NCBI RefSeq assembly: GCF_020740795.1
Contig: NC_067286.1
Span: 925,990 to 989,989 of the forward strand
Length of the DNA: 64,000 bases
Reading direction: 5' to 3'
Source of the DNA: Apus apus
Taxonomy: Eukaryota > Chordata > Aves > Apodiformes > Apodidae
Made by a program: the position numbers and the translations under genes
In this document: piece after piece, positions 26,088 through 37,100 of the stretch
Layout: each line of letters opens with the position of its first letter
Numbering within the stretch: position 1 is the stretch's first letter
The notes under the pieces: generated by a model
What the model was told of the DNA's origin: nothing
Databases searched by the model: none
The model's input: the letters and a program-made list of their open reading frames with translations, nothing else

Positions 26088-29000
26088 TCAGTTGAAGCTG
26101 TCTGTGTCGTCCTCCATGTGTGCAACCAGCTGCTTGGAGATGGGGCAGATGTACTGGCTGGTGATTGCAGCAGCATCCCTGGCATCACTGTCTGAGTGGC
26201 TGTTTGGAGGAAAAAAAGGAGCAGTAGTTCATTATTTCTGGGCACACAGACTGCAGAAAGTGTGGCAAGGCCACCTTGTCACATTCACAGATGATTCCAA
26301 GGAGCAGATGTAGGATAGAGGGACCCACACCATGGCTGCCTGCAGTCACCCCACAAATGCACAGGCATTGCCAGTGTTATCATCCCCATTTATTCTAGGC
26401 GATATGGATAAGAGGTACTAAGGGCCAGTGTTTTCCTCCTAATTTTAGTGATTTAACAGTGAACTGTCTAATTGAAAGTGGTTGGTCACTAGGAAGAGAC
26501 AATGTTCAGATGCTGAGACAGCCCATCCTGAGGTGTGAGTTTGAATCAATAACTGACTCTAAACAGGGTCGCAAAGATTTTCTATTGTAACTGTTAGATG
26601 AGGTTTCCTAATGGGACGAACAATTCTTTCAGTCCAGGATAACAGGTCTATAATTAGAAAAATATATTATTTTTAATAACTGGCTTTTATATGGCACTTC
26701 CTGGTTTACATCTCAGTGCCAGCTTTGCATTAGGTAGAGCTACACTGAGTGCTAGGTAGGCTTGGCACCTAGAAACAGAGATTACTGTGAAGGCAGGCAG
26801 GGAAATCAATTGAGATTGCACACTACCACATGCCACCTTGCTGTTAGATTAAAACGTTTGATTTCCTAGCTCTGCAAATTACCCCTGGGAGTGTGGCTGC
26901 TGGCGCAGTAACAGGAGGCACAGAAGTGTGTGATGGAGGGCTGCAATTCTGCAGTGACAGTCCCTGAGACAGTGCCTCATAAGCTGATGGGGAATGAGGC
27001 AGAAGAGATTTTAAAATAGGGGCAATTTAAGAAATCTTCCACCCTTCCTCTTTTTAAGGATGTCAGCCAAGCCCTTCTGATCTGCTACATTACATCAGAC
27101 TTCTGTGCTTTGGATAAAAACTAGGCATTTAAAAGTTACTAAAAGTCATCTTTTGGCTTCAATACTTGATGATCACGGCCATAGAAGGTGAAAAATCTGT
27201 CCTACCTACCTGCTGTTGAGAAAACTCTGATACAACCACATAAAGCATATTTCCTCCTGGCTGTTTTCTTCCTCTCTCCCCTGCACATCTGTGTTGACTG
27301 GGCCTGGAGAGCTGGTTTAGATAAAAAAATTGATAATAGTTTTAAAACAACCACCACATAGCGCAACCACCACAGCTGTAGAGCAGCACTGCTGTCTGGA
27401 AGGCAGGTTCACCCCTATCAGTGACCTGCCCCAAGGTCCATGCTCTGTTAACCTGCTGACTGTCACCATAGCTGTGCAGGAAGAAAAAGAAGTGTTCTCT
27501 TCAAATCAGGCTCAGATGCTTTCTGGCTGGCAAAGAGACAGGTTTTAATACGCACTTGCAATCTGCCTCATTACCCAGTACCAGCATATCCTGGTGCCCA
27601 TGGATATATGCCTTTTTCCAGAGTTTGTAAATTAAAAACCTACTGCATCTGCCAGGATTTTGTCAGTGGTACATACCCCAGAATATATCAAAGCACCCTG
27701 AGCAGATGGGAAGGAAACAACGTGCCTTGAAGAAAGGACCACCCCTGAAGGAAACCTCTCCAGGCAAAGTTGTCCCTTCATAACATACCAGCAGCAAGGA
27801 CAGCTGCAGTTGTGAGTTCCATCACAGTGCTCCACATGATGATGTGCTCATATATGTGGCTTCAGTGGGAGCTGGTGGCCCTGCGTGTTGGTTGGATGAA
27901 AGGCCCCATATTGGCCATACATGTCATTATGTCTAAAGTCTGCCCAGTTTGGCAGTCAGAGCCATGGGTGGGGACTATGAAACCCAGAGGTCTTCCTCAT
28001 TCTGCCACGAAGCCCATTACCTACAAATATTTTCTCAGGTGTTTTATCTGAAGTCAGTAAAACAACAACTTTTCCAAAGGCTAAATCAAAATGCAAACAA
28101 AAAACTCCAGGCTGTGATCTGATGAAAAGTTTTCTGTCCTCTGGATCAATCTTGATAAGCATCTGCAATAGATCATGTTGGTTTATGCCTAGAGATGGCT
28201 TTGGTGAGAAGGTCTGTGTCCTGCTCTGCCTGCTGTGAGAGGCAAGACAGGCTGCTTGGGTATCTCTGCTATTGCACAGCATCTCCAGTCCCAGCCTGCT
28301 TGTCCTTCTTTCAAGTTTTCCAAACCAGCTCAGAAGCTGAGACCTGTCCCCCCCCAGCAGCCTCCCCAGGAAGCAGAGCTCTTACCTGCGCTTGCGGCCC
28401 ATGAGATTTTGAATGAACTTCTGAACTTGAGCATTTCCTCTCATCTTGCTGTATTCACTGGTAAAGAGTCCATCCGAGTGCCTCTGGGACCTGTGTCAGG
28501 GAAAACAGTACAACAGCTGCTGCTCCCAGCCATGTAATGTGGGACTTATCACAACACACAGAAATTTTTCCCTTCCCACCATCAAGGAGTCCTTTATCGG
28601 TCCCCTTTTCCTGTCTCCTCTCATCTTGGGCGTCTCCTGGAAAACACCAGGGTCAGGCTGGCTCTGGAGCTGGAGACAGCTCAGCCCCATGGACATTCCC
28701 CTCATTACTGAGATTCCATCTCCCACTGGAGACTTTCATGCCCCAGGAGGGTGGTTTTAGCTGATCCTTACCTCTCCTTGAGGCCCACCAGGTTTTTGAC
28801 GAGCTGCCTCACGTAAGCATTGCCATTCATCTTGCTGAGCTCACTGTGGAAGAGCCCATCAGCGTGTCTCTCTGTCCTGGGAGGTTAGAAGAGAAAAATG
28901 AGGTGAAAAGGCCAGAGAAGAACAAGCATTTAAAACTGCCTCCTTAAGGAAAGAAGGTCCCAAACAAAGATGGGGAAGAATTTGTGCCAATCTGGCAAAG

Positions 29001-29817
29001 TTGCATCCAAAAAAGGACAAATCTTACTGGAATTTAAGAGAAATATCAGAAAAACTACCTGCACTTGTTTCTTACTAATGTAATCACCTCACCATAAGGA
29101 TGAGGTGAGGTTAGCACAAGGATATGGCGATGTGAGGTTAACACTGATTCAGCACAAAAGAGTAGGACAAGAGCCTGGAGAAGTAATGAACTAAACAGCC
29201 AGATACATAAACCTTGAGGAACAGGTAGATAATGGTGCTAGCACCAGAGACCAGCACTTGCAGGTGACTGACAAGCCATTAGAAGATGTGCTCAAAGCCT
29301 CAGCGAAGTTTGAGGCCTTGTGCAGCCTGGTCTGGTGGGAGGTGTCCCTGCTCATAGCAGAGAGGTTGGAACCTGGTGATCTTTAAGATCACTTCCAACC
29401 TTCACCATTCTATGATTCCACCTCTGTCAGCCTGCATAAGTATCTAGTTGGAAAACAGGCTCAGGAATGTCTTTTTTACTGTAGTTTGATCTGTCTGGGG
29501 GCCTGATTTTTCTCCTGAGTTAAGCCAAATCAATGTATCCATTCTTAAGCACGAAAAGGTGTTAACAACATTCACACTCATTTAACTAAATCAATTCAAG
29601 GAAGAAAAAAAATCCAACAGTCACACAGAAGTTCTGGAAGGAAGATAAAAGGCTGACTTTATAGCTAGCAGGCTCTTTGAACAATAAGCTACAGAGAAAC
29701 AGGAAGCAGAGGCCCAGGAAATGCTTACCTCTCCTGGGTTGGAAGAGATGCTGAGAAGTGTGATAGGACAATCACAGGAATAATTAGTTGCCACAGACGA
29801 GTCATCAGAGAAACCAT
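26088..29817 (-). CDS. SCT: SCT, secretin prohormone with two secretin-family peptides
   Basis: Secretin is a class-B GPCR ligand that controls pancreatic bicarbonate secretion. The exons are 29729-29817 (signal peptide, MVSLMTRLWQLIIPVIVLSH), 28772-28876 (first peptide), 28386-28490 (second peptide) and probably 26088-26199 (C-peptide ending in DDTDSFN and a stop). Splice phases agree and give 136 residues. The second peptide begins HSDGLFTSEYSKMRGN, ends QNLM-GRKR and looks identical to chicken secretin. The first begins HADGLFHSELSKMNGN and corresponds to the secretin-like peptide known from birds. Each is preceded by an RxxR furin-type site. An AG just before the ATG (TTTTAATTCAG) hints at an untranslated upstream exon. 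The last exon is the least certain part, and a further small exon in the 2.2-kb third intron cannot be excluded. Confidence 0.92.
28400..28480 (-). other. Mature secretin (second hormone unit of SCT)
   Basis: Twenty-seven residues begin with HSDGLFTSEY after the RSQR motif and end in LM, followed by Gly-Arg-Lys-Arg. That is the standard signal for dibasic cleavage and C-terminal amidation. Confidence 0.93.
28786..28866 (-). other. Secretin-like peptide (first hormone unit of SCT)
   Basis: Twenty-seven residues begin with HADGLF after the RTER cleavage motif. They align with secretin at H1, D3, G4, F6, S8, S11 and K12. The unit continues G-L-K-E-R rather than G-R/K-R/K, so it has no classical dibasic amidation site. 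Confidence 0.85.
29318..29418 (+). mobile_element. CR1 LINE 3' end fragment
   Basis: The segment is close to the avian CR1 3' end as I know it: GGTGTCCCTGCTCATAGCAG, then a gatctttaagatc stretch and a terminal ATTCTATGATTC. It is a 5'-truncated copy inserted in the first SCT intron. Confidence 0.8.
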
Positions 29818-29829
29818 GTTCTTCCCTGA

Positions 29830-32800
29830 ATTAAAACACAAGGTTTTATGAGCAGCAGCACAAATGACCTTGGTCTTTGTCTGATAGATTTCACATGCCA
29901 CACAAAAGACATGGCTACATAATAACACCACTTCAACTAAATTAGGCAGGAATTCCTGCCAGCAAAGATAGTATTTCATTAAAATACAAAAGATGAACAA
30001 TTCAAATCATTCATGTTGCCAGTCAGCTGGAGGTTGTTTGTAGTTGTATCCCACAACCAGCACCATGCAGTCCCAGAGCAGGTATGAGGTTGGCTGTGTA
30101 GGGTGATTGTGCTAGAGCTTTGCTGTGGGTCCATGTAACGTGCCTCGAGTATGCAGGGAAGTATCATGGGAGTGAGTCCAGCAGTAGCACAACACCATGG
30201 AGAAAAAAACATCCTATTCTAAGTTCCTGACATCTGACCCTTCAGGGAGAGGATTTGAAGCACCCATGGAAATATCCCACACAGACAGTTAGTGTACCTG
30301 GAGAATGGCCCAGGAGAAATCTGTTTGGGGTTTTTTTCAGGGGGAGGGCGGGGGGAAGTATTTACTAAATAAAAGTTCACTTCCAAACAGGGGAAGAAAA
30401 GGCTCTTGTGTGTGCCAAAGCCTATCCTCTAATATTTCAAGAAGGAAAAACAAAATAACACACAATTTCAGTAGCAGCAGAACCTTGTATTTTGTTTTCT
30501 TACTAAAATGAAAAGAAAAGCACATTTGGTTTATCACAAACCATCGCAAGTTTTTTTCCCTTTTATTTCCAGGCTCTTTTTAGAGCCCTATGTCTGCAGA
30601 GCTGTATGTGTGCCTTCGTAAGAGGATGCTCACATTTCCATAAGGATTACTCAGGGGCTTTATCTGTAATTTATAATATACCCGCCTTCCTCCTGCAAAG
30701 AATCAAGCCTTGCTTTCTTAGTCACTATCCGGGAAACTCTCAGATAGTACTTGCCAAGCCAAAATCAAAGTCCTTACACTTTGATAATATTTAGTCTGAA
30801 ACTAGATGGTACAAAGAGCATTAAAGGACCGTCAGAGTTTCCTGAACGCTTTCTAGCCACCCTTCTGGGACTGTTTGTTACTCTAGAGACTACATAAGAT
30901 GAGAAGAGGCAAGACAAGGAAGGACAAAAATGGGGGATTTATTCAGAAATGTAGTCACTGGAAGCCACAGCCCAAATATTTAATGAGGTTTGCAGAGCAG
31001 ACAGGTTTTGCATGATTAAGGATCCATAAGCTTCATCTCACACACACTTCTGATGCTTTAGAGTTGTATTTTCCTGACTGATTTGGCTTTGAGTAGGATG
31101 GTATAAGTAATACAAGAAGGACATTTCAAAGACCAGTTTCTTATTCTAGTCCAAACAAAACAGACTCCACAGTTCTGCTTTTTAGCTAAGGGACACAAAA
31201 GAGCTGAAAACAGCCACCAAACACAAAGCACAGCAGGCTTCAGGGAAGGGAAGCCTGGATCCTGAGCCTGTCCTTCAGCCTGTCCAGCAGCTGCCATGCA
31301 GTGCCTTGACCCTGGCCAGGATCTCACCACAGCATTTTGGTTTTCCTTGTGCCATCCCTTGTGCCTCGGAGCACCAGATTTAAGAGGCTGTTTTAAACTT
31401 CATCCCTAGCCCCATATTTTCCCTTCTTTTCATAACCTTTCTAGCTGTAAAACATGCAGATCAACTTGTCTTTTCCCTTTCTGGACATAATTTTGACTTC
31501 TCTGTGCAGATCGTATTCGGTTGCTGAAGTTGCTAGGAGCAGTAAAGACTGCTGGGGAACTTCTCCTGTGTATCAATAATGATGATTATATGATGAAGTG
31601 CATTGTTTTTTTTAATCAGTCAGACCCCGGAGAGGAGGCAAGTCTTCAGTGTCATCACAGTAGAACTGTTTAACCTTCTTAAAATACTTCTGAGCTTTTT
31701 ATTGCCCTCCCCAGTGATGCTGGCTGCCAGTAAATGTGAACTCCTTAGGAATCTGGCACCTCCAGCTGAAAGACATGTGCGCCAAGCCAGCTCGGAACCT
31801 GGGAACATCTCAGGTCTTTCCAGCAGACAAATCCTACCTTTGAAATGTCAACTGCACCCAAAGGCTTAGCTGAATCATTGCTCCCATCACCCTGCAGGAG
31901 CAGTAATGCTAACAGAGCTTCCAAAAAGGTTGGTACACAGGCAGTTTGCACACCTTGCTCCTGCCCATCTGTTGTGCTCTACCTAAATCTGGTATTTTTC
32001 TGGAAGCCAGCTGGTCCAGCTGCTGTTTGAGTTCCTTTCTTTCCTCTGGTTGCTCCAGAGGAGGAAGACCCCACACATTACCAGCATAGCTCCTCAGGAG
32101 GTGCACGGTCTCATGGCAATGGCTCAGCAAAGCACCACGGAGGCCTGAAATCCACCACCCAAAAACTGAAAGAGGGGAGAAGGCATCTGGTCCAGCCTGA
32201 CCATGTCAGCACAGCAGTACTCACCACACTGCAGTCACTTAGGCTCTCTGCTGTCAAACAGTTACGATGCACCACTGTCCCACTGCTCTCCATGGCCCCC
32301 TATAAATCTGCAGCCCTTATCAGAAGCAATTATTTGGGTAAATATATGCATATGAGTGATCATGATTAACAGCAAATAATGCATCCAGGCTGGAATGTCC
32401 TTTTAATTACTCTCTAAACCTGATCAGGTCATTCACAGCAGTTTGATGGACTGTATTTCTGCTGATGGGTAATAATTCCAGCTCTTGTCTATTATTACAG
32501 TAATTTGTTGGGCAAACATCCCTGTACCAATTGATTAATTATGATTGTCATCATTATCTCTTCTCCTGGCTCTAATCACCTCTTGATAGGAGCTTAATCT
32601 TCTGTTCTTCTTTTTTTAATCCTGCCTTGGTTTTTTTTTTGCAATTGCCAGGAACTGTCAGTGAGTGTATGTGTGTACCTGCTAAACAATATGTTGTGTT
32701 TTTAGGGCAAACATGGCCTGATCAGTAGGATGAGGGCTGACTTTTGCATGGGGGGACAATACTTTCAAGCTGTGGTTTCACAGACATGTCTGGGAAAGGT

Positions 32801-33784
32801 TTGCTGAGAACAGACTGCATCACAGCTTCAAAGAAAGCAGCACATTTATACAGGCATAGAAAATATCCTGAATGTATTCCCTGCCTTTGCTGGGGTTTGG
32901 AGCTCATTGCTGTCAAATATGCTACTAAAGGCAACATGGAAATGCAGGGAGAAAATAGGATTACACCCTTTCTTTATGTTGTATAAAGTAGCTTGGAAGG
33001 ATTAATCGTTATAAATAAATCTTCTTATCTTCCAGCTGGAGAAATAGGGCCTGTATTACCATTTTTCTTGTCTACTTATCTTTTTTTTTTTTTGAAAAGC
33101 AGAGGGCTTCCCCACTACTAGAGGGCTGGGAAGGACCTGGTTTTCCCTGTCATCTTTCCCTTGGAAGAATAACCCACGCTCTGATGAGCAGCAATCCTCA
33201 GCACTACTGCGTGTTACTGCAGGCTGCTGCCAGAGCCCTGCAAGAGGGAGGGGAGAACAGTGTTGAAAAGTCTCCCCATTCCCAGACAGGAGGACAAAGA
33301 GCTACCATGGCCACTGCTTGGACAGAGGAATCAGTTTTCTCCTTTGAGACAGTGCAGGTTAGTTCTGCACACATCGAGGCATTTCCCAACCATTTTCCTT
33401 TCTGCAACTGCTGCTTTCTCCAGCTGTTAGTGCTGTCGTTCCTCCTCCAGCCTTTCCACCGTTGCTCTGATGCCACTTTCTGCAGCCTCATTCCATGCAC
33501 TCCCTCTCTAGACACCCAGGTGTGGATGTGTTGTGAGTCACATCCTTCTCCCATGGCAGCTGAAAGCTTTTCTGGACACCCAGTCCTGCTCTGGGAGTCC
33601 CCAGTGACATCTGTGACATCTGTAATTCTTGTATTTTTGCCCTTTGCATTTAAATATTAATATTTTTTGTATTTATATTTTCTGTGTGCACCAGTGGTAG
33701 CCAGCTTCAGCCTGGGCTCCTGGTGTTGCTAATAATCAACAACTGACAAAGACCATGTAGGAACAAGGCAAGGAGGAAAAGAAG
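29830..33784. other. SCT upstream intergenic region
   Basis: No gene is recognised over 4 kb. The segment 32300-32570 is AT-rich and dense in homeodomain- and POU-like motifs (see the separate entry). Poly-T/A runs occur near 32630 and 33080. The rest looks like ordinary intergenic DNA. Confidence 0.45.
32300..32570. promoter_or_regulatory. Candidate conserved non-coding element, homeodomain/POU-motif rich
   Basis: This AT-rich block has ATATGCATATGAG (POU/octamer-like), several TAAT/ATTA cores (TTGATTAATTATGATTG, TTTTAATTACTC) and no coding potential. It lies about 2.5 kb upstream of the SCT start codon. Assignment as an enhancer is inference from motif density only. Confidence 0.3.
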
Positions 33785-33825
33785 TTTATTTTTAAAAGGC
33801 TAAACAACATGCAGGGAGCTTAAAA

Positions 33826-34168
33826 TTACTGATGTGATTTCTTTTCCTTTGCAAATAACCTCAATGGGTCTGAAATGTCCTCAAGCTCTTGAGGAACCTC
33901 AGTTTGCTTCGAGAACCTAAACAGGTCTGGGTAAGAGGAGCACAGAGGAGATTGCAATGATGAAGTGACCCCATGGTGGCAGCAGAGAGTGAGTAAGAGG
34001 AGAGTAAAAGCTTCTGGGGACTGGAAGAACGTGAACTAAGAAACCTGATTTACCTTCTTTGCAACAAAAAATGGAGTTTGCCTTGCAGCAATAGCGGCAG
34101 AGAGTGAAAAGGTGAAGGGGTAGAAAAGTGTGTGGCCGTGCCCAGCACTGGTGATGGTGCAGGTGCAT
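33826..34168 (-). CDS. Candidate undescribed two-exon mini-gene, 71 codons, Cys-rich
   Basis: I do not recognise this product. On the minus strand a TATA-like TATAAA (34276-34271) is followed by an ATG at 34168 (GCACCATGC), an open frame to a donor at 34054/34053 (GAAG|GTAAAT), a 127-nt intron, an acceptor at 33927/33926 (CTTACCCAG|AC), 32 further codons, a stop at 33828-33826 and an AATAAA at 33790-33785. Splice phases match (1/1). The predicted peptide has a weakly hydrophobic stretch (TFLPLHLFTLC), a cysteine cluster (CRYCCKANSIFCCKE) and an acidic/basic tail ending EKKSHQ. The first exon could instead begin at an acceptor at 34218, making it the end of a longer gene. The same arrangement could arise by chance. 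Confidence 0.25.
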
Positions 34169-37100
34169 GGTGCAGGTGACAGCCACGGGTTTGAGCTTAA
34201 ATGCAGCTCCTGAGCCTCTGGAGAGGGAATTCAGGACCTAGGAAAACTCAGTAGCTTTTGCCAGGTGCAATTTATACCTGGATGAATTGGAACCCAAACC
34301 AAATCCCTAGTCCTGAAACAACATCTGAGTCTCCTTTAACCAGAAGTGACATTAAAGTCTCATCAGGAGACATAACGGAAACAGGAGCGATAAATGACAC
34401 TGCCTAGCAATATCAGCTGAATAGAGCTCTGTGAATTGGCACCTTGCTTTCCCCATTTTCCATTTGTGTGAGATTGAAAGTGGGAGTGGAGATTCCCCTG
34501 GCCCACATCCAGCAGGTACAAAGCGTGATTAAATCATCCATTAATGGCTGTAATCTAAGCCATCACCTCTGCAGCATCATTGCAGAGAAAAGCTCCCCAT
34601 CACTGACTCAGAATGACAAAGGAAAAGGAAACGATTGCCCTCATCTGATCCCTGCTCCTTGCACAGCTCTCCTACCCGAAGCTGCAAGAAATCAGGGCTG
34701 AGCTGATCCTTGTCACCAGCTGCCAGTGACTTACCTGCACCAGCAGGGTGCCACCAACAGGGAGCACAGGAGTGCTGAGGTCATGCATCAACACTCCCTG
34801 AGGAGGGCAGGGACAGATGCCCCGGAGCAGGAGGTAGAAGGGATCTGTGAACCTCGGGGCCATCCCTGCACTGAAAGTGAGCTGCCCCGAGGACACTGTC
34901 AGGTGTAAAGCCACCGCTTTGTGCAGTCACCTGTGCATAGGCTTGACACCAGCTGACATGCACAGCGTGGAGAAAACCGTGGTGAGCTGCATTAACTAAA
35001 TCCAGCGGCCACGAGTGAAAGGGCTGTTCCCAGCAGCAGCCTTTGGGAGGGAGGGGTCACCAGCCCTCCAGTGTCCAAGGCAGCAACTTAGCACTGTTAC
35101 ATGTAAGAGCTCCAAATTTGGCAGTATTTAAGGAGAAACCATGGGCCTGGCCTTCTTCTGTGTTGAAGGAAAAGACACAAGAAACTGCGGGGGTTTTTGG
35201 GGGGAAAAAAAAAAAAGAAAAAAAAAAAAGCGTTTCATCATAAACCCAGATATTCTGAGCCTACCCTGCAAGGAGGATGCAGGCAGACCCTCAAAAATCA
35301 GCATACAAAGCTCAGGGAGGTCGCTCCGAGTTTTGAAGGGCAGAAAAGCCCATTCACACTTCAAACACATTGATACAGGAGATCAGAAAAAATCTTCTGC
35401 CTGGAGGAGCAGTGTGGATGCATTCAGACTCCACTTCCAGAGATCTTCAAGAACAGGCTGGATACATGCTGCTATAGTATCATGTGGACATTGTTGCTCC
35501 TGCCTTGGGCCACGAAAGCCCATCCAGCCTTTGAGGATGCTGTTTATCCAGGGCAACCCTTACAAGGTGGCATCCAGATTGTCCACTGTCCAGACCCCAG
35601 CAGAGTTACTGCAGCAACTCAGGGTCTGCTGGGGCTGCTCTACATCACAGAGACACCTCGGTTGGCCAACATGCACATCACAAAATGTTCCTACAGCTTC
35701 TGCACTGCTCTCCTTGATGTCTGTAGCCTTGAGGGGGCTAAGTGCACAAGGGTCAAGACAGGCTGAGAGAACCATCTCATTCACCACACATGTGCAGCAA
35801 TGGTGTTACAAGTCCTGGTGAAGCTGGCTAGGTGGAGTTAACCTTCAAGGAGCCCAGGCACAGGCTGTGACCCCATCCAATTGCAGCACCTGCCAATGGC
35901 ATGGGAGCTTATTGAGGTCAGATGGTACTAGGAACTGAATGGCTAAATCCTTCCTACGTAAAAGTAAAATACCCTTTAATCAGCTTACAGGGTGTTCAGG
36001 AACTTCTGCCTCCCCCATTCTTTTTTTTTTCTTTCTTTCTTAATGTATGTGTGTGAGTCCATGTGTATAGTGAAGATTTTCTCTCGTGTGTTTGCAGGTG
36101 AGCATTCCCTGTGCCAAGGAACTGACCAGGATGCTGCTGCCTACTGAGAGCAGACTGGAGTCATGTTCTTGCACCACTCCAAGGTCTGTAAGAGAAAGGA
36201 TCCTAATTTGAATAAGGGGATTGGAGGATTTAGTTTTCTAAATGCTCCTTTCTTGTACAGGATAGTTTCAGGACTGGTTTTAATCTTTACCACTTGATTT
36301 TGTAATTTTGGCTGCCAAAGGGTTGAGTGGGATGGGAGGAAGGGGTGAGCAGGAGCAGCTGTAGGTGGGGTTGGGAGAGGAAGGGAGAAGGAAAACTGCA
36401 GTCCCATGTGGCTATGGGACCTCAGAAAAACACCTAACCCACTCCCAAGCCCCAAGGGGAATGCAATTATTATTCCCAAACCCTGAACAGGATAAGGAGC
36501 AATCCTTGTCTTGGAATAAATGCAGTGTCACAGAAGCATGTCAGCCCCCCAATATCCCTTTTGGAGGTTTGTGCTTAAAGCAATGCAGAAAACAGAGGGA
36601 AAAGCCATGTGCACTCTGTTTTGATGACTTCCCAGCAGCTCTGTCTGTGCAAATGCCTTGGAATGGGAGACCCCTGTCCTTGAGTCCACACACCCCTGCA
36701 TGGCAGCCTGTGATCCAGCAAGGGGCAAATCACTCCAAGCAAAGTCTGCATCTAGGGTGTGTGTGGCTGTCTCTCTGTTTGCCTACACGGGGTTTGGCTC
36801 CTGACCTGCTCTTGCATTTGTTTAACTGCTTGTGTCTCTCCTCTGCTCTGTTTGACTGGGCAGCAGAGTCCAATAAGCCAGGTGGGAATGTGTTGTGCTT
36901 TGCTGCAGTATGTGGCACCTTTCTGCATGTGCACCAGTTTTAAAAGAAAATTACAATGTAGGAGACAAAAGCATTAAATGTCACATTCCAGAAAGTGCTC
37001 TGAAGTCTGTAAGGAAGATGCTGGACATGCTAGTTAGCTCCATGGTTGGCAGCACTTCCCAGGGGCACTTCCCACAGCAAAACTTTTGGCAGTAAACACC

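Noticed and set aside
34080-34130. Hepcidin- or ZP3-like cysteine pattern in the candidate mini-gene (CRYCCKANSIFCCKE)
   Set aside because: The number and spacing of cysteines fit neither the eight-cysteine hepcidin core nor the ZP3 C-terminal set, and the locus is not syntenic with HAMP or ZP3. No family name is justified.
34735-34895. Minus-strand exon-like block (PFYLLLRG, VLPVGGTLLVQ) with a good donor
   Set aside because: The donor is good but no acceptor or upstream exon was found, and its phase does not join directly to the exon at 34217. Kept only as a note.
35141-35821. 226-codon plus-strand open frame and an overlapping frame with a signal-like start (MWTLLLLPWATKAHPAF)
   Set aside because: Three frames are open over the same DNA, the long one runs through a poly-A-encoded lysine tract, and no family match or splice context is seen.
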